A stretch of DNA of 64,000 nt from JACKEQ01 sp041389565 (GTDB lineage Bacteria > Myxococcota_A > UBA796 > GCA-2862545), in the NCBI GenBank assembly GCA_041389565.1, contig JAWKRP010000028.1, positions 1-64,000 of the forward strand, read 5' to 3'. Positions within the stretch are counted from its first letter, which is position 1. Each line of letters begins with the position of its first letter. This document shows positions 20,293 to 29,121 of this stretch, in pieces. A model generated the notes under the pieces. The model was not told the origin of the DNA. It saw only the letters and a program-made list of their open reading frames with translations, and ran no database searches. The position numbers were made by a program, and so were the translations under genes.

Positions 20293-20874
20293 ATGAACGA
20301 CCCCACGGACGGCACCCGGCGCGCGCACCCTCCCGTCGGCGAGCTGCCGTCGAACGGCGAGCCTCCCCCGCGCCCGCTGCTCACCCTGGGGATCGACCCC
20401 TCGTACGTCACCGAGCACTGGTCCGTGTGCGGTTCGGTCGCCGACTTCGTGGCCCTGTTCGCCCTGCACGGTCGCAGCCGCGAGCTCGTCACCTCGGCGT
20501 CCACGGTCATCAACGAGCTCGTCGAGAACTCGGTGAAGTACGCCGCACCGTCGGAGTCTCGCGTCGAGGTCGTGGCGTGGGCCACCGGCGACTCCCTCAC
20601 GGTCGAGACGCGCCACGTCACCACTCCACACCACGCGAGCCGCCTGCGTGCCGCGCTCTCCCAGCTCCGGTCCACGCGAACCGAGGAGGTGATCGAAGCC
20701 CAGGCCGAAGACGGCGAGGGCTCGGGGCTCGGGCTCGTGTCGGTCGTGCGCGAGCACGGAGCGCAGGTCGGGGCCCTCGTGGCGCCCGCAGACGACGGGC
20801 CGAACGCGACCACCGGGGACGCGCACGTCACCCACGTCATCGTGCGGGCCCGGATGGAGCTCGACGCCTGGTAG
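20293..20874 (+). CDS. Second ATP-binding regulator, divergent from histidine kinase
   Basis: A 193-residue protein with the same type of GHKL N-box (TVINELVENSVKYAAP) as the regulator at 15935-16579. It also has a clearer G-rich lid (EGSGLGLVSVVREHG). The first ~30 residues are Pro-rich and probably disordered. It is divergent from the histidine kinase across about 120 bases. It could be a second kinase or anti-sigma-like partner for the STAS protein. The two copies flank the cluster. Confidence 0.75.
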   Translation: MNDPTDGTRRAHPPVGELPSNGEPPPRPLLTLGIDPSYVTEHWSVCGSVADFVALFALHGRSRELVTSASTVINELVENSVKYAAPSESRVEVVAWATGDSLTVETRHVTTPHHASRLRAALSQLRSTRTEEVIEAQAEDGEGSGLGLVSVVREHGAQVGALVAPADDGPNATTGDAHVTHVIVRARMELDAW

Positions 20875-20961
20875 GCGGGTTCGGTACGGCCTGCGGCGTC
20901 TTGTCACATCCCACACCTCTGAATCCTCCGGTAGAACGTGCTGTCGTCCGGAGGAGTCCCC

Positions 20962-21876
20962 ATGCGTCGCCTGTCTGTCTTCATCCTGCCCCTGCTCGGC
21001 GCGTGCTCTCAGCCCGAGCCCTTCTCACTGGCGTTCGCCCCGGTCGATGGGGGCAGCCGAGTGGACTGCGACACGCCGATCGTCGGCGTGGGTCCCGGGG
21101 GCTCCTCGAGCGTTGGCCTCGCCGACCTGCGCTTCTACGTGTCGAACGTGCGCCTGCTCGATGAGGACGGGGAGGAGGTCGAGACCACCTTCGACGAGAA
21201 CGGGTTCCAGTACCAGGGCACCTCCGATCGCGTCGCGCTCATCGACCTCACGAGCGACAGCACTGGCTCGTGCGGCGCGGGGGCCATCAGCTTCTCCGAA
21301 GGCACCGCACGGACGAACGACGCGATCACGGGCACCACGCTTCCCGGGAAGGTCCACGCCGTCGCCTTCGATGTCGGCGTGTCCCAGCCGCTGATGCAGG
21401 AGGTCATCGGTGCGAACACGGCGGAGTCCGCGCCCTCGCCCCTGAACGAGATGTACTGGTCGTGGCAGTCGGGCTACCGCCACTTCGTGTTCAATATGGC
21501 CGTGACAGATGGGGCCGAGTCGGGGGAAGGCTACATCCACGTCGGAAGCACGAACTGTGCGGGCGCGGATGGAGAGCTGGCGCTCGAGAGCCAGGACGCC
21601 TGTGGATTCGTGAACACCCCGGCCGTCGAGCTCCACGACTTCGATCTCGCGTCCGATGTCGTCGCGGTCGACCTGCGCACCGTGCTCGAAGACCTCTCGT
21701 ACGTCGCACCGGTCTACGACCCCGAGACCTTCGAGGTGGTCGGCGAGTCGCTCGGGATCGGCTGCCACTCCTTCCCGGGCCAGCCCGATTGCGGTCCCAT
21801 CTTCGACCGCTTCGGCATCGACGCGGCCACCGGGAGCTCCACGGCCAGCGCCAACGTGATCTTCGGCAAGCTGTAG
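20962..21876 (+). CDS. mbnP: MbnP-like copper/metal protein
   Basis: A 304-residue lipoprotein (MRRLSVFILPLLGAC) with the four-Cys and aromatic pattern of the MbnP family: LRFYVSNVRLLDEDG near residue 57, MYWSWQSGYRHFVF near residue 168, and STNCAGADGE. In methanotrophs MbnP carries a kynurenine made from Trp by the partner di-heme enzyme MbnH and binds copper. The MbnH-like gene follows directly with no gap. The ATG at 20962 is preceded by GGAGGAG. A role in copper handling is inferred from the family; the Trp that would be oxidised cannot be fixed by eye, although the WSW segment is a candidate. Confidence 0.85.
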   Translation: MRRLSVFILPLLGACSQPEPFSLAFAPVDGGSRVDCDTPIVGVGPGGSSSVGLADLRFYVSNVRLLDEDGEEVETTFDENGFQYQGTSDRVALIDLTSDSTGSCGAGAISFSEGTARTNDAITGTTLPGKVHAVAFDVGVSQPLMQEVIGANTAESAPSPLNEMYWSWQSGYRHFVFNMAVTDGAESGEGYIHVGSTNCAGADGELALESQDACGFVNTPAVELHDFDLASDVVAVDLRTVLEDLSYVAPVYDPETFEVVGESLGIGCHSFPGQPDCGPIFDRFGIDAATGSSTASANVIFGKL

Positions 21877-23019
21877 GTGCGCCGCCTCGGACTCCTGCTG
21901 CTCCTGGTCTCGGGGTGCTCGTCGGAACCCGAGGAGACCGACCCCGAGGCCGAGGTGCGGGCGCTCCTGGATCTGCCGGACCACCTGGAGGTGCCGGCGA
22001 TACCGGAGTTCAATCCGATCACGGCGGAGAAGATCGAGCTCGGGCGGTTCCTGTTCTACGACCCACAGCTCTCGGGCAACGGCACGCAAGCCTGCGCCGA
22101 CTGCCACCATCAGGAGCTCGCGTTCACCGATGGGCTCGCCACGCCCGTGGGCTCCACGGGAGTCCAGCTGGTCCGGAACAGCCAGGGGCTGCAGAACGCG
22201 GTCTACAACGCGACCCTGACGTGGGCCCATCCCCACCTCGTGGAGCTCGAGGATCAGCTCCTCGTGCCCATCCGCAACGACAACCCTCCGGAGCTGGGCG
22301 TCAACGACGGGAACGAGCCCGACGTCCTCGCGAGGTTCGAGGCCGACCCGCGGTACGAGGGCAGGTTCGCAGCGGCCTTTCCCGAGAGCGATTCGGGCGT
22401 CACGGTCAACAAGATCGTGTTCGCCCTGTCGACCTTCTGCCGCAGCCTCGTCTCGGGCGACAGCCCGTACGATCGCTTCGTGGCCGGCGACCCCACGGCG
22501 CTCACGGAGCAGCAGCGGATGGGGCTCAGCCTGTTCAACGGGGAGCGGTTCGAGTGCTTCCACTGCCACGGGGGCATCAACGGCACGGCCTCGTACCGGG
22601 ACGCCCACACCACCGAGGGCACCGCCCGACGGCCCTTCTTCAACAACGGCCTGTACAACGTCGACGGCGAGGGCGGCTATCCACCCTACGACCAGGGGCT
22701 GTACGACATCACCCTCGATCCAGACACCCGGGGGTCGTTCCGGCCGCAGAGCCTCCGCAACGTCGCGGTGACGGCGCCCTACATGCACGACGGGAGCATC
22801 GCGACCCTGAGGGAGGTCCTTGCGCACTACGCTCGTGGGGGGCGCCTCATCGAGGACGGGCCTTACGCCGGAGACGGACGACTCTCTCCACTCAAGTCCG
22901 GGCTGATTCGAGGTTTCGACGCGACCGACGAGGAGATCGACGCCGTGATCGCCTTCCTGGAGTCCCTCACCGACGAGACCTTCCTGACCGATCCCCGCCA
23001 CGGCGACCCGTTCCAGTAG
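21877..23019 (+). CDS. mbnH: MbnH-like di-heme enzyme
   Basis: A 380-residue lipoprotein starting at GTG immediately after the mbnP stop. It is a bacterial cytochrome c peroxidase relative with two heme sites, CADCHH near residue 74 and CFHCHG near residue 227. The GRFLFYDPQLSGNG, FFNNGLYNVDG and YMHDGSIATL segments fit the MXAN_0977/MbnH subgroup. MbnH uses a bis-Fe(IV)-type state to oxidise a Trp of MbnP. The pair is therefore a maturation enzyme and its substrate, exported together. Confidence 0.88.
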   Translation: MRRLGLLLLLVSGCSSEPEETDPEAEVRALLDLPDHLEVPAIPEFNPITAEKIELGRFLFYDPQLSGNGTQACADCHHQELAFTDGLATPVGSTGVQLVRNSQGLQNAVYNATLTWAHPHLVELEDQLLVPIRNDNPPELGVNDGNEPDVLARFEADPRYEGRFAAAFPESDSGVTVNKIVFALSTFCRSLVSGDSPYDRFVAGDPTALTEQQRMGLSLFNGERFECFHCHGGINGTASYRDAHTTEGTARRPFFNNGLYNVDGEGGYPPYDQGLYDITLDPDTRGSFRPQSLRNVAVTAPYMHDGSIATLREVLAHYARGGRLIEDGPYAGDGRLSPLKSGLIRGFDATDEEIDAVIAFLESLTDETFLTDPRHGDPFQ

Positions 23020-23056
23020 GGCGACCGAAGCCCTGCCGGTGGGCTATCGTTCCTGG

Positions 23057-24979
23057 ATGAAGCCTCCCTTTCCGGGTCTCGTCGCCACACTCCTGATCGC
23101 GTGCAGCCCCGATCCGGCCGCGCCCGCAGACCTGCGGCACGACTTCGGAGCCGTCGCCAGCGGGGATTTCTGGGCGGCACCCTTCCCCGGAGCCCACGCA
23201 GACCCCGCGGGCGCACACCTCGCCGACTTCCCGAACCCCGAGGGTGTCGACCTCGTGGCCGACCTGATCGAGATGGGCGACGGCCGGCTGACCGGTGCAG
23301 GCACGACCAGCGGCATCTTCTTCGCGAGCGAGGTCGAGCTCGACCCCACGAGCCTGCCCGATGTGCCCGGATCGATGGAGCCTGGCGCGTCCCTGGCGCT
23401 GATCGACGTCGATGCGAGCTCCCCGGAGCAGGGGCGCCGGTTCCCGGTCACGTCCGACTTCCGCGTCGATTCCGGGCCGTTCGGCACGCCTCGCATGCTC
23501 TCGATGCTCCCGGTCCAGGGCATCCCGCTGCGTCCGGGCACCACGTATGCAGCCGTCGTCACCACGGGCGTGCGCACGGGGAGCGGGCGCGCGCTGTCCC
23601 CGTGGCCGGGCGCGGCCCAGCTCGCCGATCACACCTGTCCCGACGGGCTCACCGAAGCGGCGTGCGACAGAATGGCCGCCGCGCTCGACACGATCGGGCT
23701 CGACCCCTCCGAGATCGCCGGCCTCACGACGTTCACCACACAAGACCCCACGGCGTCCCTGCGTCGATGGGTCGAGCACGCACGCACCACGGAGCCCATC
23801 CCGGCGCCCGCCGATCTGGTGTTCGTGGAGGAGCACGAAGACTTCTGTGTGTTCGCGGGCACCACCACGGTCCCGGTGTACCAGTCGGGGGTCGCGCCCT
23901 ACCAGACCGAAGGGGGCGACATCCACGAGGACGCCGAGGGCCGGCCCGTGCTCGACCACCGCGAGTCCTCGCGCGTCGTGCTCACCGTCCCGAAGTCCGC
24001 GGGGGCGAACACCCCGGTCGTCGTGTTCGTGCGGACCGGAGCGGGGGGCGACCGTCCGCTGGTCGACCGCGGCGTGCGCGGTGCCGACGGCATCCCCCTG
24101 GAGCCCGGGAGCGGGCTCGCGCGCGACTTCGCGCAGGTGGGCTGGGCAGGGCTGCAGATCGACGGGCCTCACGGGGGGATTCGCAACGCCACCGGCGGAG
24201 ACGAGCAGTTCCTGATGTTCAACGTCTTCAATGCGCGGGCGCTGCTCGACAACGTGCGGCAGTCCGCGCTCGAGCTCGCCCTCCTGCCCGACACGATCGA
24301 AGGGTGGAGCCCCGACGTCACCGCGTGTCCGGGCGCGGGGGGGCTCACGTTCGCCCCCGACCGCCTCGCGCTGTTCGGCCACAGCATGGGGGCCACGATC
24401 GCGCCCCTCACGCTCGCCCTCGAGCCCCGCTACCAGGCGGCGATGCTGTCGGGTGCGGGCGGGAGCTGGGTCGAGAACGTGGTCCACAAGCAGAGCCCGC
24501 TCGAGGTGCGCCCGCTCGCCGAGGCCATGCTCCAGTACGACGGCACCTCGCTCCATCCCCACGATCCCGTGCTCTCGCTGCTGCAGTGGGTGGGGGAGTC
24601 GGCGGATCCGCCCGTCTGGGGCGCGACGATCCAGGCCCACGGCACCCACGTCCTCATGGCTCAGGGCATCGTCGACACCTACATCCTCCCGCCCATCGCG
24701 AATGCCACCTCGCTGAGCCTGGGCCTGGATGCGGCCGGCCCCATCCTCGACACGCCGCTCGACTACCCCTCCATCGCCGAGCTGCTCCCGCTGGCCGGAG
24801 GGCACGTCCTCACGCTCCCGGTGCAGGGAAACCGCGAGGGGGTCACGCGCGTCGTGATGCAGCACGCGGAAGACGGGGTGGAGGACGGCCACGAGGTCCA
24901 GTTCCAGCTCGAGGCGCCCAAGGCCACGCTGCGTGCGTTCCTCTCCAGCGCCGCGACCGGTACGCCGACCGTGGAGTAG
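23057..24979 (+). CDS. Alpha/beta-hydrolase lipoprotein
   Basis: A 640-residue exported protein. I use the ATG at 23057 because MKPPFPGLVATLLIAC gives a lipoprotein signal; a GTG lies 18 bases earlier. The nucleophile elbow GHSMG occurs in LALFGHSMGATIAPL, near residue 441. The N-terminal ~300 residues resemble an Ig-like or beta domain found before lipase domains in myxobacterial proteins. An esterase or lipase on the cell surface is likely; the substrate is unknown. It starts 37 bases after mbnH but need not be functionally linked. Its stop is one base from the convergent gene's stop. Confidence 0.8.
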   Translation: MKPPFPGLVATLLIACSPDPAAPADLRHDFGAVASGDFWAAPFPGAHADPAGAHLADFPNPEGVDLVADLIEMGDGRLTGAGTTSGIFFASEVELDPTSLPDVPGSMEPGASLALIDVDASSPEQGRRFPVTSDFRVDSGPFGTPRMLSMLPVQGIPLRPGTTYAAVVTTGVRTGSGRALSPWPGAAQLADHTCPDGLTEAACDRMAAALDTIGLDPSEIAGLTTFTTQDPTASLRRWVEHARTTEPIPAPADLVFVEEHEDFCVFAGTTTVPVYQSGVAPYQTEGGDIHEDAEGRPVLDHRESSRVVLTVPKSAGANTPVVVFVRTGAGGDRPLVDRGVRGADGIPLEPGSGLARDFAQVGWAGLQIDGPHGGIRNATGGDEQFLMFNVFNARALLDNVRQSALELALLPDTIEGWSPDVTACPGAGGLTFAPDRLALFGHSMGATIAPLTLALEPRYQAAMLSGAGGSWVENVVHKQSPLEVRPLAEAMLQYDGTSLHPHDPVLSLLQWVGESADPPVWGATIQAHGTHVLMAQGIVDTYILPPIANATSLSLGLDAAGPILDTPLDYPSIAELLPLAGGHVLTLPVQGNREGVTRVVMQHAEDGVEDGHEVQFQLEAPKATLRAFLSSAATGTPTVE

Positions 24980-24980
24980 C

Positions 24981-26282
24981 TCACTCGTGGTGGTGGCTCC
25001 AGACGGTCGTGGGACCCTCGGAGTAGTAGTCCCCGGCGAGCTCGGCGACGTACACCCAGCCCGACGCCCCCGATGCGACCTCGACCAGCGGATGGTCCGT
25101 CTGGACCGTGAGGATCACCGTTCCGTCGCCGTCCAGCACGCGCACGAAGCCGTCGTAGAGGCCGGACACCGGCTGCCCCAGCCCGGTGTCGGTCGAGCCC
25201 ACCACCACGAGGTGGCCATGGGCATCCACGGCGACGCCCAGGGCCTCGCTCCGGCTGCCGGCCAGGACGGTGTGGGTCCACATCTCCGTGCCATCGGAGG
25301 CGTATCGACGCACGAACCCACTCCCGTACGCGACCCCACCGGCCAGCACAGCGCCCCCGTCGTACGCCACCAGGTCGAACAGCGCGACATCCTCGAGCAG
25401 CACGGGCCTCGACCACGTCTGCTCCGGGACCTCCCCGTCGTACCGACGGACCACGGGCTGCGAAGCCGACCAGCCCGCCATGAACAGCGCGCCGTCCGAC
25501 CCTCGTGCCAGTCCCGCCACGTGGGCATCGGTCGCGCTGAGCGTCACGCTCCAACCGTCGGACCCGTCCGGAAGCACCTGCCGCATGAATCCGAATGCGC
25601 CACCCGAGCCGGGCGGGAACCCGCTCCCGGCCACCACGACGCCTTCGGTCTCGGCCATCACGTCGCCGAGCGCGAGGCTGGCCGCGCCGTCGACGAGGTC
25701 GGTGCGGATGCGCATCCCGTCGTCCGCGAGCCGGTGCAGCAGGAGGCCGTCGCTCTCCGCGGCCACCACGATCGACCCGTCGTCCGCCACGGCGACCGAG
25801 TGGAGGTAGGCCAGGCCTGCCGGACCGGATCCGAGCGTCTCCATCCACAGCTCCGTGCCCGCGCCGTCGAGCGCGTACGCGCGTCCGCTGGCGTCGGGCA
25901 GGTCTCCGGACACCAGCAGGCGGTCGCCCGCGAAGGCCAGCCCGTACACGTCCATCGGCACGTCCACGCTCCACGGCTCGCCGAGCGCACAGGCGCGGTC
26001 GGTGGTGGTGGTTCCCGGTGTCGACTCCACGAACCCGGCTGCACATGGGGTCCACGCAGTGCACTCCGGAGCGTCGGGCTCGACCGAGAACGTGCCTTCC
26101 GTGCACCCGCTGCACTCGCGGTCGCTCGTGGGGGAACCCTCCGACACCACGTGCTCGCCGGGCTCGCAGGAGGTGTGTGGCACACAGGTCTCGCCCTCGC
26201 GGTGCTCTCCAGCGGGGCAGTCGTCGTCGACCGGCTCGGCCTCGGGGCGGCAGGCCGCGCTCAGGAACAGTCCCATCAGCAT
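24981..26282 (-). CDS. Lipoprotein with TNFR-like Cys-rich repeats and beta-propeller
   Basis: A 433-residue protein with a short lipoprotein signal (MLMGLFLSAAC). Residues ~18-98 hold three Cys-rich units similar to TNFR/NGFR repeats (CPAGEHREGETCVPHTSC, CEPGEHVV, CTEGTFSVE). The rest is a WD/PQQ-like propeller of about six GGVAYGSGFVRRY-type blades. This layout is frequent in myxobacterial surface proteins. Ligand and role are unknown. Confidence 0.78.
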   Translation of the reverse strand: MLMGLFLSAACRPEAEPVDDDCPAGEHREGETCVPHTSCEPGEHVVSEGSPTSDRECSGCTEGTFSVEPDAPECTAWTPCAAGFVESTPGTTTTDRACALGEPWSVDVPMDVYGLAFAGDRLLVSGDLPDASGRAYALDGAGTELWMETLGSGPAGLAYLHSVAVADDGSIVVAAESDGLLLHRLADDGMRIRTDLVDGAASLALGDVMAETEGVVVAGSGFPPGSGGAFGFMRQVLPDGSDGWSVTLSATDAHVAGLARGSDGALFMAGWSASQPVVRRYDGEVPEQTWSRPVLLEDVALFDLVAYDGGAVLAGGVAYGSGFVRRYASDGTEMWTHTVLAGSRSEALGVAVDAHGHLVVVGSTDTGLGQPVSGLYDGFVRVLDGDGTVILTVQTDHPLVEVASGASGWVYVAELAGDYYSEGPTTVWSHHHE

Positions 26283-26323
26283 GTGTCGGCAGTCCTCGCG
26301 CCGGTCCTATCGCGACTCCGGGC

Positions 26324-26420
26324 GTGAGTCCCGAGGGCTCGCAGGGACGATCCGTGAGTCCCGAGGGCCCGCAGGGACGGTCCGTGAGTCCCGAGGGCCC
26401 GCAGGGACGGTCCGTGAGTC
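26324..26420. repeat. Three 30-base tandem repeats plus partial fourth copy
   Basis: Copies lie at 26324-26353, 26354-26383 and 26384-26413, with a fourth GTGAGTC at 26414-26420. The second and third are identical; the first has two changes. Each unit contains GTCCC...GGGAC arms around GGGCCC (or GGGCTC in copy 1), so each can form a hairpin. The block fills the gap between two minus-strand lipoprotein genes. It could be a terminator array, an RNA element or replication slippage. Confidence 0.85.
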
Positions 26421-27918
26421 AGTCGAGCAGCACGCACTCCGATGCATTGCACCCGAACTGTTCGGCGGGACTGGCGTTCTCGAACGTGTAGACCAGCCCG
26501 CTCGCCATGCAGGTCAGGTCTCCGACGGCATTGGTGCCCCCGGAGAGGCCGCGAACCCGCACGAGCCCCTGATCGACGGCGAGAGCGGCCGTGGTTGCGG
26601 TGGCGTCTCCGTTCCCGTCGAACCTCCGGACCTCCGCCATCCCACCCCCGGTGATCCACACCGCCGGACCCGCGTTCGCGAGGTTCCCGTCGATCTGCTG
26701 TGCGTCGAGGTGCCCGCCGTCGACGAAGACTCCACCGCCGACCGGGGCTTCGTTGTGGCGCGCCCGATCGAGCTCCCAGCTGGCATGGGGACCGAGGTAC
26801 GCGCCCCCACCGGCCTCCGAAGCGAGGTTCTCCGCGATCGGCCCGACCATCGTGACGGTGCCGGACCCCACGTACACACCGCCTCCCACCCGCGCCGTGT
26901 TGTGCTCCACCGCTGCGGCGTCGATCCTGGCGCCTTCTTCGACATAGACGCCTCCGCCGAGATCGGCCTCGTTCCGCTGCACCTGGACGTCGTACTCCAG
27001 CCGTCCACGAAGCAGGAAAGCGCCCCCTCCGCGCACCGCCACGTTCTCGACGAGGTCGACGCGGGCGTGGAGCTCGCCCTCCACCAGCACGCCGCCGCCG
27101 TCGTCGGCTTCGTTGAGGTCGATCCGCGCCATCGCCATCGAGACCTCGCCGTCGGCGGCCACGTAGACACCGCCGCCCGCTTCGGCGCGGTTGTGCGAGA
27201 AGGAGCACTGGTCGAGCGCTGTGGTACCCCCCAGGAATGCGCCTCCGCCGCGGACGGCCGTGTTGCCGGACACCTCGGTGCGAATGCACGTCAGCTGGGA
27301 GTCGACTGCGTGGATGCCCCCACCGTCACTCCCGTCGTTGGCGGAGATCACGACGTCCTCGAGCGTCGCGCGCGTCCCCTCCAGCGCGAGCGCGCCACCG
27401 ATTGTGCCCCGGTTGTCGAGCAGGGTGACCTCGACGAGCTCGAGCACCTCGGCCCCACGTGCATCGATGCCCCCGGGACCCCCGGTCACGTCGCCGTCGA
27501 TCACGGTGACCTCACGGATCGTGACGGTGCCACGGGCCTCGATGCCCGGAAGCCCCGCGGCGCCGATGACCGTCACCCCCGGCTGGCCGTAGAGCGACGC
27601 GCCCTCGAGCACGATGGGGGGATGGGCTCCGGGACACGCGTAGACGATGTCGTCCACACCGGCCAGGTCTGCAGTCTCGGCGAGGTCGAATCCGGCGCGC
27701 GGCCGCAGGGGGTCTCGAGGTGCGGTGAGCGAGCCGAAGTGGGAGGCCCCGAAGTCGGACGCGTCGCCATCGCAGTCGTTGTCGCGGCCGTCGCACCACT
27801 CGGGCGCTCCGGGGAAGGTCTCGGGACGGGCGTCGTCGCAGTCGACATTGGCGCGGAAGCCGTCTCCGTCGGAGTCGGGAGAGCATGCGACGAACAGGAG
27901 GGCGAACGCAGCGAGCAT
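26419..27918 (-). CDS. MopE-motif lipoprotein with parallel beta-helix (GGG repeats)
   Basis: A 499-residue protein with signal MLAAFALLFVAC. A MopE-like DGDGF...NVDCDDARPE...CDGRDNDCDG segment follows the Cys, as in calcium/copper-binding myxobacterial proteins. Residues ~115-480 have repeated GGGVYV, GGGAFL and GGALAL motifs with D/N ladders, typical of right-handed beta-helix (polymorphic membrane protein-like) folds. It is a probable surface adhesin or polysaccharide-binding protein. The 30-base repeats begin at its stop codon. Confidence 0.82.
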   Translation of the reverse strand: MLAAFALLFVACSPDSDGDGFRANVDCDDARPETFPGAPEWCDGRDNDCDGDASDFGASHFGSLTAPRDPLRPRAGFDLAETADLAGVDDIVYACPGAHPPIVLEGASLYGQPGVTVIGAAGLPGIEARGTVTIREVTVIDGDVTGGPGGIDARGAEVLELVEVTLLDNRGTIGGALALEGTRATLEDVVISANDGSDGGGIHAVDSQLTCIRTEVSGNTAVRGGGAFLGGTTALDQCSFSHNRAEAGGGVYVAADGEVSMAMARIDLNEADDGGGVLVEGELHARVDLVENVAVRGGGAFLLRGRLEYDVQVQRNEADLGGGVYVEEGARIDAAAVEHNTARVGGGVYVGSGTVTMVGPIAENLASEAGGGAYLGPHASWELDRARHNEAPVGGGVFVDGGHLDAQQIDGNLANAGPAVWITGGGMAEVRRFDGNGDATATTAALAVDQGLVRVRGLSGGTNAVGDLTCMASGLVYTFENASPAEQFGCNASECVLLD

Positions 27919-28068
27919 CCCACAGCGTACCCCCGGTGGCGCCGATGCGTCGACGGGTCACGAAATCCAACACCGTCCCGAGTCTGCGTGGAGGCGCTCC
28001 AGGCGTGGAGACAGACGGCGCTCGCTCTCCCCGAACGACGGTGTGGAGCACGCGTCTTGATTCGAACC

Positions 28069-28692
28069 CTACCGCTGACGGGGCTTCCGCTTCTTGCGAG
28101 GCTTCGGCGGGGGAGGGGGGGCACCCAGATCGACCGTCTGTACGTGGACCGGCAAGCCGCAGCTGTCGTCGAACTCACACGCGGCCTCGGCGCCGATCCG
28201 GGCGATCTCCGCCACGTCGTCGAGGCGGTCGTACACCGCGAACATCGCGCCCAGCGCGACGGCGTCGCCACCTCCCGTGGCCCAGAACCGGTCGTACTCC
28301 GCGACCTCGCGGTAGCTCGACACCCCGAAGATGCCCCAGGCGTTGCAGATGAGGCCCATGAGGTGGTTGCTGTCGTACGGCTGGTCGTCGTCGTCTTCGT
28401 CGGGACGCACGTAGTACGACTCGGTGAGGACCTCCTGAAGGTCGAGCAGCGACTCGAAGATGGCGTCTTCCGAGGAGAAGTCGAGGAGATCGGCGTGGTG
28501 GCGGACGAGCGACCCCATCACGAGAGGGTGGGTGCTGGACCCCACGAGCCCCATCCACCCGTGTGGGATGGCGAGGAGCTTCGAGCGTGCGGGGGTGTAG
28601 GCGTGCTTGATGCGCAGGTTCCCCAGGCTGTACAGGGTGTCGGCCGCGATGGCCGCGCGGTGACCTTTCCGGACCACGGTGACGATGGACAT
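28069..28692 (-). CDS. Ntn-hydrolase (proteasome/HslV-like) protein
   Basis: A 207-residue cytoplasmic protein. MSIVTVVRKGHRAAIAADTL resembles the N-terminus of HslV/proteasome-beta-type Ntn hydrolases. Ser2 could become the nucleophile once Met is removed; the usual residue there is Thr. GLVGSSTHPLVMGSL and ATGGGDAVALGAM fit later strands. The C-terminus is Pro/Lys/Arg-rich (APPPPPKPRKKRKPRQR). No HslU-like ATPase is near. Function as a peptidase is uncertain. Confidence 0.7.
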   Translation of the reverse strand: MSIVTVVRKGHRAAIAADTLYSLGNLRIKHAYTPARSKLLAIPHGWMGLVGSSTHPLVMGSLVRHHADLLDFSSEDAIFESLLDLQEVLTESYYVRPDEDDDDQPYDSNHLMGLICNAWGIFGVSSYREVAEYDRFWATGGGDAVALGAMFAVYDRLDDVAEIARIGAEAACEFDDSCGLPVHVQTVDLGAPPPPPKPRKKRKPRQR

Positions 28693-28718
28693 GGGCGGCT
28701 CCTGCGGACCGCTGGACG

Positions 28719-29108
28719 CTAACGCAGGCGGTCGGCGGCGGCCGTGATCAGCGCGCGGATGGCCTCGGAGCGGGCCTGTTCGACCGACCGCACCTTCACG
28801 TGCCGGAGCTTCGCGCCCGTGCCCTCGAGCAGACCGGCGGGGTCGGGCAGGGACGCGCCCTCGTAGAAGCCCAGGTTCACGTGCTTCCCGTGCGCACCCA
28901 CGTAGCAGAACTGCTCCGACATCTTCCGGGGGCCCACACCGAACCCGGCGTTGCCCTGCTTCGGCCAGCACACCTCGACCACGCCGGGGTGGACGTCGGC
29001 CACCACCTCGCGGAGCGCGTGCGCGACGGCGCTCATGTCGGCGCTGGCACGGGCCAGCGTGTCGTCGAACGTCCCTTCGCCGAACCCGTCGACGTGCCGG
29101 ATGTCCAT
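28719..29108 (-). CDS. DUF1801-family protein
   Basis: A 129-residue protein with the DUF1801/YdhG pattern: VADVHPGVVEVCWPKQGNAGFGVGPRKMSEQFCYVGAHGKHVNLGFYEGASLPDP. These proteins share a frataxin-like or alpha/beta fold and have no agreed function. It lies 26 bases before the Ntn-hydrolase start on the same strand and could be cotranscribed. A second DUF1801 gene is at 47182-47529. Confidence 0.85.
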   Translation of the reverse strand: MDIRHVDGFGEGTFDDTLARASADMSAVAHALREVVADVHPGVVEVCWPKQGNAGFGVGPRKMSEQFCYVGAHGKHVNLGFYEGASLPDPAGLLEGTGAKLRHVKVRSVEQARSEAIRALITAAADRLR

Positions 29109-29121
29109 CGGGCCTCCAGGA

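Noticed and set aside
26324..26420. CRISPR array
   Set aside because: The 30-base copies are directly adjacent with no spacers and no cas genes are present.
28040..28071. tRNA T-arm-like GGGTTCGAATC on the minus strand
   Set aside because: The flanking bases do not form the T stem, and no acceptor or anticodon arms are present. It lies directly after a CDS stop.
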